DNA from: Mycobacterium aquaticum
GTDB taxonomy: Bacteria; Actinomycetota; Actinomycetes; Mycobacteriales; Mycobacteriaceae
Direction: 5' to 3'
Length of the DNA stretch: 64,000 nt
NCBI RefSeq assembly: GCF_002086485.1
Contig: NZ_MVHF01000013.1
Span: 81,079-145,078 of the forward strand
Every line of letters begins with the position of its first letter. Position 1 is the stretch's first letter. This document shows, in pieces, positions 24,805 through 34,903 of this stretch. The notes under the pieces are model-generated. The model did not search any database and was not told the origin of the DNA. It saw only the letters and a program-made list of their open reading frames with translations. A program made the translations under genes and the position numbers.

Positions 24805-26087
24805 TAGGCCAGGCGCGAAAGCAGGTCGGCGACAACGACATCGGCGGCGACGTCGACCTGCTCACCGGTCGCGAGGTCCTTGACGCCGATGGTCCCTGCC
24901 TCGATGTCGCGGTCGCCTGCCACGAGCGCGTACTTGGCGCCCGACCGGTCGGCCGCCTTCATCGCGCCCTTGAGACCGCGGTCGCCGTAGGCCAGGTCGA
25001 CGCGCACCCCGGCGGCCCGCAGCCGGGCGGCCAGCTTGACGAGCTCAAGCTTGGCGGCCTCCCCGAGCGGCACGCCGAACACCTGCACGCCGAGCTGGGC
25101 ACCGGCCGCGGTCTTCCCTTCGGCCTGCAGTGCCAGCAGCGTGCGGTCGACGCCGAGCCCGAAACCGATGCCCGAGACGTCCTGACCCCCGAGCCGGCGC
25201 ATGAGCCCGTCATAGCGGCCGCCGCCGCCGATACCCGACTGCGCCCCCAACCCGTCGTGGACGAACTCGAACGTCGTCTTGGTGTAGTAATCCAGCCCCC
25301 GCACCATGCGCGGGTTGATGACGTACGGAATGCCGAGCGCGTCGAGGTTCGCCTGGACGCTTTCGAAGTGCTGCTTCGCTGTATCGGACAGGTGGTCGAG
25401 CATCAAGGGCGCGTCGGCGGTCATCTCGCGCACCTCGGGCCGCTTGTCGTCGAGCACGCGCAGCGGATTGATCTCCGCGCGCCGCCGGGTCTCCTCGTCG
25501 AGATCGAGCTTGAACAAGAAGGCCTGCAGCAGCTCGCGGTAGGCCGGGCGGCAGGTGTCGTCGCCCAGCGAGGTGAGCTCCAGCCGGAAGCCATCGAGCC
25601 CCAGCGACCGGAAGCCGGAGTCGGCGACCGCGATCACCTCGGCGTCCAGCGCCGGATCGTCGACACCGATGGCCTCGACGCCCACCTGCTGCAGCTGGCG
25701 ATAGCGTCCCGCCTGGGGCCGCTCGTAGCGGAAGAACGGCCCCGAGTAGCACAGCTTGACGGGCAACGCCCCGCGGTCGAGCCGGTGCTGGATGACCGCG
25801 CGGATCACCCCGGCGGTGCCTTCGGGACGCAGCGTCACCGAGCGCTCGCCGCGGTCGGCGAACGTGTACATCTCCTTGGACACGACGTCCGTGGACTCCC
25901 CCACGCCGCGCGCGAACAACGCGGTGTCCTCGAAGATCGGCAGCTCGATATCGCCGTATCCGGCGCGGCGCGCCGAGCTCAGCAGCCCCTCCCGCACCGC
26001 GACGAACTGCGCGGAATCCGGCGGCAGGTAGTCGGGGACGCCCTTGGGAGCCTGGAACGCGACAGGCGAAGCGGAAATCTCAGTCAC
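24804..26087 (-). CDS. hisS: Histidyl-tRNA synthetase
   Basis: A 427-residue class II aminoacyl-tRNA synthetase. Motif 2 is YSGPFFRYERPQAGRYRQLQQVG. The HisRS-specific RGLDYYTKTTFEF and GGGGRYDGL follow, motif 3 is GFGLGVDRTLL, and the C-terminal anticodon-binding domain is present. It charges tRNA-His in the cytoplasm. The GTG start (26087) overlaps the stop of the MBL-fold gene (GTGA), as in the mycobacterial Rv2581c-hisS pair. Confidence 0.96.
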   Translation of the reverse strand: MTEISASPVAFQAPKGVPDYLPPDSAQFVAVREGLLSSARRAGYGDIELPIFEDTALFARGVGESTDVVSKEMYTFADRGERSVTLRPEGTAGVIRAVIQHRLDRGALPVKLCYSGPFFRYERPQAGRYRQLQQVGVEAIGVDDPALDAEVIAVADSGFRSLGLDGFRLELTSLGDDTCRPAYRELLQAFLFKLDLDEETRRRAEINPLRVLDDKRPEVREMTADAPLMLDHLSDTAKQHFESVQANLDALGIPYVINPRMVRGLDYYTKTTFEFVHDGLGAQSGIGGGGRYDGLMRRLGGQDVSGIGFGLGVDRTLLALQAEGKTAAGAQLGVQVFGVPLGEAAKLELVKLAARLRAAGVRVDLAYGDRGLKGAMKAADRSGAKYALVAGDRDIEAGTIGVKDLATGEQVDVAADVVVADLLSRLA

Positions 26088-26776
26088 AGAGTCAAACCTT
26101 CGAGAAATGGATTGGTACGGCGTTCGTACCCGATCGTCGAGCGCGGACCGTGTCCAGGTAGTACCACGGTGTCGTCGTCGAGCACCAACAGTTTTGTCAC
26201 GATCGACCCCAGCAGGTCCCGGCCACTGCCGCCGGGCAGGTCGGTGCGTCCTACCGACGACCGGAACAGCGTATCGCCAGTGAACACCACATCCGCCGGG
26301 CCACCAGCCAGTCGGAAGACCACCGAACCCCGGGTGTGCCCCGGCGTGTGGTCGACGACGACAGTCAGCTCGCCGAGCTCGACCTTGTCGCCGTCGCGGT
26401 CCAGCTCGACGAGTTGACGCGGTTCGGAGAACAACACCCCCAGCGCCAGCTGCGCCAGCCGGGGCCCGAATCCCTTGATCGGGTCGGTCAGCATGAACCG
26501 GTCCTCGGGATGGATGTAGGCCGGGCAGCCGTAGGTGTCGGCCACCTTCTGCGCCGACCAGATGTGATCGATATGACCGTGGGTGAGCAGAACCGCCGCC
26601 GGGGTGAGCCGGTTTTCGTCGAGGATTCGCCGCAGCGGCCCCATTGCTCGCTGACCTGGGTCGACGATGATCGCGTCAGCTCCGGGCCGCGGCGCCACGA
26701 CATAGCAGTTGCACGCCAGCAGCCCGGCCGGAAATCCGGTGATCAACACGTTGCCAGTTTCCCACGCCGGAATCAC
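26084..26776 (-). CDS. MBL-fold metallo-hydrolase (glyoxalase II-like, Rv2581c type)
   Basis: About 230 residues with the metal-binding THGHIDHIW motif, DHTPGHTRGS, FTGDTLF and LPGHGP, the pattern of glyoxalase II-like hydrolases. It probably hydrolyses a thioester such as an S-acyl-thiol; the true substrate in mycobacteria is unknown. The start is ambiguous. GTG 26776 has AGGAGG only one base upstream, and GTG 26749 would match the shorter M. tuberculosis protein. Confidence 0.85.
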   Translation of the reverse strand: MIPAWETGNVLITGFPAGLLACNCYVVAPRPGADAIIVDPGQRAMGPLRRILDENRLTPAAVLLTHGHIDHIWSAQKVADTYGCPAYIHPEDRFMLTDPIKGFGPRLAQLALGVLFSEPRQLVELDRDGDKVELGELTVVVDHTPGHTRGSVVFRLAGGPADVVFTGDTLFRSSVGRTDLPGGSGRDLLGSIVTKLLVLDDDTVVLPGHGPRSTIGYERRTNPFLEGLTL

Positions 26777-26882
26777 ACCTCCTGTTCACGCGGGTCGACA
26801 GGCCCATGGCCGGCATCACCTGGCACACTCGATGCGAATCGGAACATCCCCTGACGTGCACACGAGGAAGAGGACGAACGCG

Positions 26883-27749
<867 letters not shown>

Positions 27750-27752
27750 CCC

Positions 27753-28769
27753 ATGACGACTCCTCCGCCGGAGGGCGGATACCAGCCCGGATATCCGCCC
27801 CCGCCGGTCGGGTACCCCCAGCCGCCGCGGCCGACCAACGGCATGGCGATCGCGGCGCTGATTTGTGGATTCCTGTTCGCGCCGCTCGGCATCATCTTCG
27901 GGCACATCTCGCTGTCACAGATTCGCCGCACCGGGGAACAGGGCCGCAGCCTCGCGATCGTCGGCCTCGTGCTGGGCTATCTCTTGACTGCGCTGACCGT
28001 GCTCTCGGTGGTTCTCGTGGTGGTGGCCAGCGTGTTCACCGCCGGTTTCCTCGGGCAACTCAAAGGGGCGATCGACAGCAGCGCCACGGCGTATCCCTCC
28101 CCGACCGCGCAACCCACCGGTCCGCCACCACCGACAGGGACGTTGCCGCCGTCGCCGTCACCACGGGCCAACGCCGGCTCCAATTGCCAATACCCGGCTT
28201 CCGGTGCGGCAGACAAGCCGAATACGCCGCCGCGCGCTGGCACGGTCCCCACCGTCCCGGCCACCGTCAGCGCCAGCATCACCACCAACCAAGGCAACAT
28301 CGGCCTGCAACTCGACAACGGCAAGGCGCCGTGCACGGTCAACAACTTCGCGAGCCTGGCCCAACAGGGCTTCTACGACAACACCCCGTGCCACCGGCTC
28401 ACCTCGGGCTCGCTGTCGGTCCTGCAATGCGGTGACCCCACGGGCAAGGGCACCGGCGGCCCCGGTTACGAGTTCGCCGACGAGTACCCCGTCGATCAGT
28501 ACCCACCGGGCGACCCTGCGCTGCAGCAGCCGATCCTCTATCCGCGCGGCACGTTGGCCATGGCCAACGCCGGGCCCAATACCAACGGCAGCCAGTTCTT
28601 CCTGGTGTACCAGGACTCTCAGCTGCCGCCGAACTACACCAAGTTCGGCACCATCGATGCCACCGGGCTGGCCACCCTGGACAAGATCGCCGCAGGCGGA
28701 GTTGCCGGAGGCGGGCAGGACGGGCAGCCGGCCACCCCGGTGACCATCACCTCAGCTCGGCTGGACTGA
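27753..28769 (+). CDS. Second cyclophilin-type PPIase with DUF4190-like membrane domain
   Basis: A 338-residue protein. A Pro/Gly/Tyr-rich cytosolic N-terminus precedes two membrane helices with MAIAALICGFLFAPLGIIFG and a second helix near residues 67-95 (DUF4190-like). A proline-rich linker and a cyclophilin domain follow. The cyclophilin domain is nearly the same as that of the preceding gene (HRLTSGSLSVLQCGDPTGKG, ANAGPNTNGSQFFLVYQDSQ). The C-terminal domain was clearly duplicated while the anchors differ. It starts 3 nt after its paralogue and ends 4 nt before the SecD-like gene. Confidence 0.9.
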   Translation: MTTPPPEGGYQPGYPPPPVGYPQPPRPTNGMAIAALICGFLFAPLGIIFGHISLSQIRRTGEQGRSLAIVGLVLGYLLTALTVLSVVLVVVASVFTAGFLGQLKGAIDSSATAYPSPTAQPTGPPPPTGTLPPSPSPRANAGSNCQYPASGAADKPNTPPRAGTVPTVPATVSASITTNQGNIGLQLDNGKAPCTVNNFASLAQQGFYDNTPCHRLTSGSLSVLQCGDPTGKGTGGPGYEFADEYPVDQYPPGDPALQQPILYPRGTLAMANAGPNTNGSQFFLVYQDSQLPPNYTKFGTIDATGLATLDKIAAGGVAGGGQDGQPATPVTITSARLD

Positions 28770-28773
28770 CCCG

Positions 28774-29832
28774 ATGTATCCGCAGCAACCACCCGCCCGG
28801 CCCACCGCGGTACCCCGACTTCTCGTGGTGCTGGCTCTCCTCCTGGCGATCCTCGGCTACGGGCTGGCGGTGTTCGCCAGCAGGAGCATCTGGCAGACCC
28901 GGGACGCCACCCGGCTGACCTTCTCCGCCCGGACCACGGACGGTGCACCGCCCACATCCGACGCGCTGGCCGCTGCGGCCGATGTCGTGCAGCGGCGGCT
29001 CGAGGGGCTCAAGGTCCCCGGTGCGTCGGTGACCGCCGACGGCACGAAGCTGGTGGCCACCGTGCCGGCCGGCGGGCCCGACGTGGTCCCGGACATCACC
29101 CGGATGGGCCAGCTGACCATCCGGCCGGTGATCCACGCGATGCCCGCGAAGCCCGGGGGTGCGCCCGCAACGCCGACCACGCCACCGAAACCCGCCGACC
29201 CGGCGAGGAGTGCCGACGAGAAGCAGCTGAGGCAGAGCACCAATCCGTCGATCCAGATCCTGGCGCTGCAGTTCCAGGCCACCCGCTGCGGCGACGACGA
29301 CCAGCTCGCCGGCCACGACGACCCCAACCTGCCGCTGGTCACCTGCTCCACCGACGGCAACACCGTCTACCTGCTGAACAAGTCGATTCTCACCGGGGCG
29401 AATGTCCGCCGCGCCACGGCACACTGGGACGACCGCAACGGTCAGCACGTCGTCGACCTGGAATTCGATGGCTCCGGTGCGCGTACGTGGGCGGATTTCA
29501 CGGCCGCCAACATCGGCGCCCAGACGGCCTTCACCCTCGACACCCGGGTGATCAGCGCCCCGGAGATCCGAGAGGCCATCCCGGGTGGCCGTACCCAGAT
29601 CAGTGGCCGCTTCACCGCCGATGACGCACGCGAGCTGGCCGGCACACTGCAGTCCGGCATGTTGCCGGTGGTCCTCACCCTCGACTCAGCCGAGCCCGCA
29701 ACGCTCACGGCGACAAGGTTTTCCACGTTGATGCGCGTGCCCATCATCGTCGCGGGGATCGACTTGCTGGCGGTCATCGTCGTGGCCACCGGATGGCTGA
29801 TCCGGCGCCGCGCTACGCCGCCGCAGTTGTGA
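28774..29832 (+). CDS. SecD-like P1-head protein lacking the translocase membrane domain
   Basis: A 352-residue protein with an N-terminal membrane helix, a SecDF P1 periplasmic domain, one C-terminal helix and a short basic tail. From DEKQLRQSTNPSIQILALQF to IREAIPGGRTQISGRFTADD it runs parallel to the secD product encoded at 43580-45400, but the five-helix export domain of SecD is missing. A role as an accessory chaperone of secretion is possible. It follows two cyclophilin genes with 4-nt spacing and overlaps the convergent permease gene by 20 nt. Confidence 0.85.
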   Translation: MYPQQPPARPTAVPRLLVVLALLLAILGYGLAVFASRSIWQTRDATRLTFSARTTDGAPPTSDALAAAADVVQRRLEGLKVPGASVTADGTKLVATVPAGGPDVVPDITRMGQLTIRPVIHAMPAKPGGAPATPTTPPKPADPARSADEKQLRQSTNPSIQILALQFQATRCGDDDQLAGHDDPNLPLVTCSTDGNTVYLLNKSILTGANVRRATAHWDDRNGQHVVDLEFDGSGARTWADFTAANIGAQTAFTLDTRVISAPEIREAIPGGRTQISGRFTADDARELAGTLQSGMLPVVLTLDSAEPATLTATRFSTLMRVPIIVAGIDLLAVIVVATGWLIRRRATPPQL

Positions 29833-31246
29833 CGGTGCGACGGCCCAGCGCCCAGTACAACCCACCGGCCACCACGCTGCCGGACAGCCAGGAGAAGTCG
29901 GTGTTGCCGAGCGCGGTGGCCACCGGACCCTGCATCGCCGGGACCAAACCGTATTGCCACGCCCAACCGGCCACAATCCCGGCGGCCAAGCTGACCAACC
30001 CGGCCATGTTCCAACGCGCACAACCGGATTCGCGTGCGGGCAGGTACAGGCCCGCAACGTCAAGGACACCGCGTCGCACACCCGCGTAGTCCACCACCAT
30101 GATCGCGGCCCACGGGCTGATCCACACCAGGACGGACACCATCCAGTTGTCGAATGCCTGCGCGAAGCTGTCCGCCTCCACGAACACGGCCAACACGATC
30201 GACGCCACCAGCCCGGCACCCAATGTCACCTTCCACCGCGCCGCCCGAACACCGATGGACAGCGCCGCCAGCGAGCATGAATAGAGGTTCAGGATGTTCG
30301 TCGCGATGGGTCCGTGCACGAGCAAGAGCAGGACCGGCACCGCCATCACTCCGAACGTCGATACCACGAGCGCCGACGGATCACTGCCGGCACCGGCACT
30401 GGCCAGGCAGGCACCAAGCGCGGCCAGCCACACGGTCGGCACGTACATGCCCAACGCGGACGACCAGAACACCGACCTGGACGACGCCGACACCCGCACG
30501 AAGCGGCTGTAGTCCGATGCGTAGGGAATCCACGTCAGCCCCCAGCCGATGCCGATGGCGGTGAGCAATTGTGTAACCGCGGTGAACTTCTCCCCCGAAC
30601 TCATCGCCTGCCCCGCCAACGACCAGTGCACGTCGGTGGTCACCAGCGCCAGAACCGTCATGACCGCCATCACCAGCGCCGTCGCAGGCACGGTGTACTT
30701 CTCGAAGCTGCGGATGGCGTAGAAGCCGTAGAGCGCCAACCCCAGCTGGGCAGCCATGATCACCGCTGCCACAACCACTTTCAGCCAGATACCACCGGTC
30801 AATCCGAATTCGCGGAGCATCGCCATCACGAGGTCGAGCACCACCCACGTGTTGACTCCCACCCATCCCATCGTCAGCAGGAACTGCACCAGGCCCGGCA
30901 CGACCGCCCCCGACAAGCCGAACGCGGCACGCCCGAGCACCATCTGGTTCACCGCCGTGCGGTGCCCGATCACGTTGAACCCCCCGAACACCGCACAGCC
31001 GATGACATTGCCGACGGCCACCACGACCAGCGTCTCGACCAGGCTCAGGCCGAGAGTAATGCCCAGCGCACCGAGCACCCAGTTGATCGGTGCGATGTTG
31101 GCGCCACACCAGATCCAGAACAGCTCCCATGGCGAACAATCGCGGCTTTCGGCACCGATCGGCTCGATGCCGTGGGCATCGAACGGCACCCCGGCTGTCG
31201 GTGGTGGCGCGGCTGTGGTCAGCGGTTTGGTCGGTCGGGTCGACAT
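29813..31246 (-). CDS. NCS1 family nucleobase/hydantoin-type permease (CodB-like)
   Basis: A 477-residue protein with about 12 membrane helices in the cytosine permease pattern: ESRDCSPWELFWIWCGANIAP at the first helix, VLGRAAFGLSGAVVPG, and GIGWGLTWIPYASDYSRFV in the middle. It should import a purine, pyrimidine, hydantoin or related N-heterocycle. The ATG at 31246 was chosen because AGGAG lies upstream. It is divergent from the PucR regulator and convergent with the SecD-like gene. Confidence 0.88.
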   Translation of the reverse strand: MSTRPTKPLTTAAPPPTAGVPFDAHGIEPIGAESRDCSPWELFWIWCGANIAPINWVLGALGITLGLSLVETLVVVAVGNVIGCAVFGGFNVIGHRTAVNQMVLGRAAFGLSGAVVPGLVQFLLTMGWVGVNTWVVLDLVMAMLREFGLTGGIWLKVVVAAVIMAAQLGLALYGFYAIRSFEKYTVPATALVMAVMTVLALVTTDVHWSLAGQAMSSGEKFTAVTQLLTAIGIGWGLTWIPYASDYSRFVRVSASSRSVFWSSALGMYVPTVWLAALGACLASAGAGSDPSALVVSTFGVMAVPVLLLLVHGPIATNILNLYSCSLAALSIGVRAARWKVTLGAGLVASIVLAVFVEADSFAQAFDNWMVSVLVWISPWAAIMVVDYAGVRRGVLDVAGLYLPARESGCARWNMAGLVSLAAGIVAGWAWQYGLVPAMQGPVATALGNTDFSWLSGSVVAGGLYWALGRRTVTTAAA

Positions 31247-31305
31247 CCAGGGCTCCTCACGTATCGGATTCCGCCCATCGAAACACCGCCGACATCCCGC
31301 AACGA

Positions 31306-31352
31306 GTGTATAAACATCCATGATCTATCAACACGATTGGATGTACGCACAC
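31306..31352. promoter_or_regulatory. Divergent permease/pucR promoter with inverted TGGATGT sites
   Basis: ACATCCA (31314-31320) and TGGATGT (31338-31344) form an inverted pair 17 nt apart. The left site read on the minus strand is ATGGATGTTTATACAC, which matches sites at 35555-35569 and 35587-35601 in the second divergent promoter of the same cluster. These are candidate PucR binding sites (inference). Confidence 0.6.
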
Positions 31353-31354
31353 CG

Positions 31355-32908
31355 ATGTTGAGCCTGGGCGCGCTGATCGACGACACGACACTGGAGTTGA
31401 CGCTGCTGGTGTCCGGCCCGCCGGGTGCCCTCGACCGCGAGGTGCTGTGGCTGCACAACACCGAGTTGCCCGACCCGTCGCCCTACATCCGTGCCACGGA
31501 ACTGGTTCTGACCAACGGCCTTTGGCACAGCACGGTGACGTCGGACGACTTCGTCGCTGCCCTGCAACGGGCCCGGGCCTCGGGGTTGATCTACGGTCTG
31601 ACGGACCAGACACCAACGGCCCCGGCAGATCTCGTCGAATCCTGCGCAGGCGCCGAGTTACCGCTGGCGACGGTGTCCATTGCCGTGCCGTTCACGGCCA
31701 TCACCCAGGCCGCCGCCCGGATCCAGACCGAGGCCCGCCAGTCGGCGCTGTCCCGGTTGGTGCGTCGAGGCAACGCGCTGGCAAGTTCGATCTCCAGGGG
31801 CGGTGGCGCCCAGGGCATCCTTGACGTGCTCCGCCGCGATCACGATCTGCCGCTGCTGGTGGTCGACCGCATGGGCCGGCATCTCGCGGGCACCGTGGTG
31901 ACCGATGCTCAGATCCACGTCGCCGCCGAGGCCCTGAACCGGCACCCGCCGCCGCTGGAACTCGACGTGCCCGGACTCGGCACTGCTGCGGTCTATCTCG
32001 TCGAGGGTGCGATGGGCGATATCGACGCGGGACTGTTTTGTCTGCGGCCGCTGGCGGCGCTGCGGCCGGCCGAACGAGATGCCCTCGAGCAGGCGGCGCG
32101 TTACCTCAGCCTCGAAGTCACCCGCCAGCAGGCGCTGCAGGCGATCGAATCACGCTTTTCCAGCGAGTTGCTCGAGATGGTGCTGTCCGGCGCGGCCCGC
32201 GCTCGTGAGGTCTCGGAACGGTTGCGCGCGTTCGGCATCGACCCGTCGGCGCCGCTGGCGGTCTACACCGTGGTGGTCGGAAACGACGAACTGCGGCCGC
32301 CCGGCTCGACCGACGAGATCGAGGCGTTCTTCAGCCATCGCGGCCTTGCCGCTGTGGTGGTGCCCGGCAGCCAGGACACCGTCGTGGTGTTCGGCTGGCA
32401 CCAGGACTCCGCAGGCCTGGTGCCCCTGGCCGAACACTTGATCCAAGCCCTGACCACGCGGTTCCCCGCCGACCGCACCGTGGTGGGCATCGGGGATCTG
32501 GCCGCCGACGCCACCGGCCTGCGGGATCCGTTGATCCGGGCCAGGGAGGTCTGCCACGTAATGTGGCGCCGCTCAACCGAATCCCGCGTCGGCACCTATG
32601 CCGACGTGGGCACGCACCGCATGCTGCTCGGCCTGCACGACCGGTCGGTGCTGCGCCGGTTCGCCGACGACATCTTGGGTCCCCTGCGCGTTCACGACGA
32701 GCAACACGGCACCGAGCTGGAACGCACGCTGCGGACGTTTCTCGGCAACGACGGGCACTGGGCCAAGACGGCCGCAGCCCTCTTTGTCCATGTCAACACG
32801 CTGCGCAACCGCGTCACCCGGATCAATGAGCTGACGGGCCGCGACGTGACGCGCCTAGAGGACCGCGTCGACCTGTTCCTGGCGTTGGAGGCCGACGCGC
32901 AGAGTTGA
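31355..32908 (+). CDS. PucR family transcriptional regulator
   Basis: A 517-residue protein with an N-terminal PucR domain (LGALIDDTTLELTLLVSG) and middle GGDEF/GAF-like region. The C-terminal PucR helix-turn-helix is GHWAKTAAALFVHVNTLRNR followed by VTRINELTGRDV. Family members activate purine or ureide catabolism in response to pathway intermediates. ATG 31355 was chosen; TTG 31337 is in frame and possible. It is divergent from the NCS1 permease and convergent with the deacetylase-fold gene. Confidence 0.9.
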   Translation: MLSLGALIDDTTLELTLLVSGPPGALDREVLWLHNTELPDPSPYIRATELVLTNGLWHSTVTSDDFVAALQRARASGLIYGLTDQTPTAPADLVESCAGAELPLATVSIAVPFTAITQAAARIQTEARQSALSRLVRRGNALASSISRGGGAQGILDVLRRDHDLPLLVVDRMGRHLAGTVVTDAQIHVAAEALNRHPPPLELDVPGLGTAAVYLVEGAMGDIDAGLFCLRPLAALRPAERDALEQAARYLSLEVTRQQALQAIESRFSSELLEMVLSGAARAREVSERLRAFGIDPSAPLAVYTVVVGNDELRPPGSTDEIEAFFSHRGLAAVVVPGSQDTVVVFGWHQDSAGLVPLAEHLIQALTTRFPADRTVVGIGDLAADATGLRDPLIRAREVCHVMWRRSTESRVGTYADVGTHRMLLGLHDRSVLRRFADDILGPLRVHDEQHGTELERTLRTFLGNDGHWAKTAAALFVHVNTLRNRVTRINELTGRDVTRLEDRVDLFLALEADAQS

Positions 32909-32912
32909 CGGG

Positions 32913-33779
32913 CTACACCGGATAGACGGCGGGGTCGACGAACGGCGGTGCCACCGTGCGTGGTTCGATCGCCGGGTCCGCGCACACCGCGTCGGCGACA
33001 TCGCAGCAGCGCGCGAAGTGCACGTCACCGCACGCCAGCGCGTACTCGATGAACCCGCGCAGTGCCAGCAGACGGCCCGGGCGCCCCGAAAGGAACGGGT
33101 GGACACAGAGATTGAACAGGCAGCGATAGTGCCGCATGCCGTCCAACTCGGCGCGCCACATCTCGGCGACCTTCACCGGGGATTCGATCACCGATCCAAT
33201 GTGGGGTTCTGGCAGGTAGGCATACTGCTCCCAGTCGTCCAGAGACCAGTGCACCGGCAACTCGACGATCGGCCCGGCATCGGTGGCGAGCCGGTATGGC
33301 CGGTCGTCGCCCATGAGCGACGAGTCGTAGCGCAGACCGTGTTCGGCGATGAGCCGCGGCGTCTGCCAACTGGCACCCCACAGTGCGGCACGGTGACCGG
33401 CGATGTCGATGCCCTGGGCGGCGAACACCGCCAGCGCCCGTTCGAAATCGGCGCGTTCCTCGGCGGCGGTCATGGCCACCGGCGACCGGTGACTGTAGGA
33501 GTGGTGGGCCACCTCGTGTCCGCGTTCGACGATGGACGCAGCCAGCCCAGGCCGGTGTTCGGCAACCCAGCCCGGCACGAAAAACGTGGCGGGAACACCC
33601 AATTCGTCCAGCAGATCCAGGATGCGGGGCACGCCGACATCCGGCCCGTAGGACTGGTGCGACATCGCCATCATGTGTGCGCCGAAGCGGTGCCCCGCGG
33701 CAAGGATCGGTGTCTCCGCGTCGACGTCGAAGGTCAGGGTGGCCACCGCGTTCGCGCCGCGGTGCCACGGGGCTGTCAC
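32913..33779 (-). CDS. Polysaccharide deacetylase-fold hydrolase (PuuE allantoinase-like)
   Basis: A 288-residue NodB-fold enzyme with the metal motif FDVDAE near residue 18 and HEVAHHSYSH near residues 85-95. A late NLCVHPFLSGRPGR segment is also present. This subgroup includes cofactor-independent allantoinases and other cyclic amide hydrolases, and the NCS1/PucR/DUF1989 context favours cleavage of a ureide or cyclic imide over cell-wall deacetylation (inference). The GTG start overlaps the OYE stop (GTGA). Confidence 0.8.
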   Translation of the reverse strand: MTAPWHRGANAVATLTFDVDAETPILAAGHRFGAHMMAMSHQSYGPDVGVPRILDLLDELGVPATFFVPGWVAEHRPGLAASIVERGHEVAHHSYSHRSPVAMTAAEERADFERALAVFAAQGIDIAGHRAALWGASWQTPRLIAEHGLRYDSSLMGDDRPYRLATDAGPIVELPVHWSLDDWEQYAYLPEPHIGSVIESPVKVAEMWRAELDGMRHYRCLFNLCVHPFLSGRPGRLLALRGFIEYALACGDVHFARCCDVADAVCADPAIEPRTVAPPFVDPAVYPV

Positions 33780-34903
33780 CGGGCGGCCCGCCAGGCACGG
33801 GCGTTGGCGATCGTCGCCATCGGCGAGAGCATGCCGTGATCGAACGCGGTCAGCGCCTCCCCGGCCGAAAGACGCTGCGGCAGGTCGGGGTTCGCCAACG
33901 CCCCACGGCCGACCGACAACAGGTCGGCATGCCCGCCGTCGAGCACGTCGGCCGCCTGCGCGTGGTCATGCATGCCGCCGTTGGCCATCACCGGTAGCCC
34001 GGTCACCTCTCGCGCCACAGCCGTGATGGTGCGCCCGTCCGCCAACCGCGCGGTCTCGATGAAGTCGCGGCCCTCGCTGGCGATGTGCACATAGTCGGCA
34101 CCGGCATCGCGCAGGGCACCGAAGATCACCTCGGCCTCCGCGATCCCACCCGGCCAGCGATACCCGAAGTCGTTGACCTTGGTCTGCGAAATCCGCACCC
34201 CGATCAGGAAGTCCACCCGAGCCCGGGCTCTGATCGCTGCCAAGATCTGCGCGGTGAGCCGAATGCGGTTCTGCACGCCACCGCCGTATCCGTCGGCTCG
34301 GCAGTTCGTGTAGGCGGTGAGGAACTGATCGAGCAGATACCCGTTGGCGGCGTGGACCTCGACGCCGTCGAAGCCCGCGACGCGCGCGCGTTCCGCGGCC
34401 GCGACGAACCCTGCGACCACCGCTTCGATGTCATCGTGAGTCATTTCCCGGGGCGTGGGCCACGGGCCAGAGCCGCCGTACTCCTCGAGCATGGCACCGC
34501 GCGGGCGCACGGCCGACGGCGCGATGGTGCCGACGCCGTACGAGTTGCCCTGCGACAACGCACCGGCGTGCATGAGCTGCGCCACGATCGGAGCGCCCGC
34601 GGCATGGACTGCCCCGGTCACCTGGCGCCAGCCCGTCACGTGGCCCTCGACCGCCAAGCCGGGCTGGTTGAGGTAGCCCTGACTGTGGGTGGTGTCGGTG
34701 TAGACGCCCTCGGTGATGACCAACCCGAAGCCGCCACGCGCGAAGTCGGCGTAGTAGTCGGCCATCGCTGCGGTCGGGGTGCCGTCCGGCGCGGCCGACA
34801 CCCGCGTCATCGGCGCGACGGCAAGGCGATTCGTCAGCTCCAGAGTGCCTAGGTGGGTAGTGCTCAGCGCGGGGTGCCGCGTCTGCGTGGGATTGGTGGT
34901 CAT
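33776..34903 (-). CDS. NADH:flavin oxidoreductase, old yellow enzyme family
   Basis: A 375-residue FMN TIM barrel. It has NRLAVAPMTRVSA at the N-terminus, AQLMHAGALS, the substrate-anion motif VEVHAANGYLLDQF, and DLLSVGRGALANPDLP at the phosphate-binding end. It would reduce an activated alkene or open a heterocycle with NAD(P)H. The ATG at 34903 overlaps the DUF1989 stop (ATGA) and GAGAGGA lies upstream. It is the middle gene of a three-gene minus-strand operon. Confidence 0.9.
   Translation of the reverse strand: MTTNPTQTRHPALSTTHLGTLELTNRLAVAPMTRVSAAPDGTPTAAMADYYADFARGGFGLVITEGVYTDTTHSQGYLNQPGLAVEGHVTGWRQVTGAVHAAGAPIVAQLMHAGALSQGNSYGVGTIAPSAVRPRGAMLEEYGGSGPWPTPREMTHDDIEAVVAGFVAAAERARVAGFDGVEVHAANGYLLDQFLTAYTNCRADGYGGGVQNRIRLTAQILAAIRARARVDFLIGVRISQTKVNDFGYRWPGGIAEAEVIFGALRDAGADYVHIASEGRDFIETARLADGRTITAVAREVTGLPVMANGGMHDHAQAADVLDGGHADLLSVGRGALANPDLPQRLSAGEALTAFDHGMLSPMATIANARAWRAAR

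Noticed and set aside
24774..26417. Plus-strand open frame opposite hisS
   Set aside because: hisS on the minus strand is certain, and this frame has no motif.
30314..31354. Upstream extension of the PucR frame
   Set aside because: It runs antisense through the NCS1 permease gene with His/Arg-rich sequence; the PucR domain starts at 31355.
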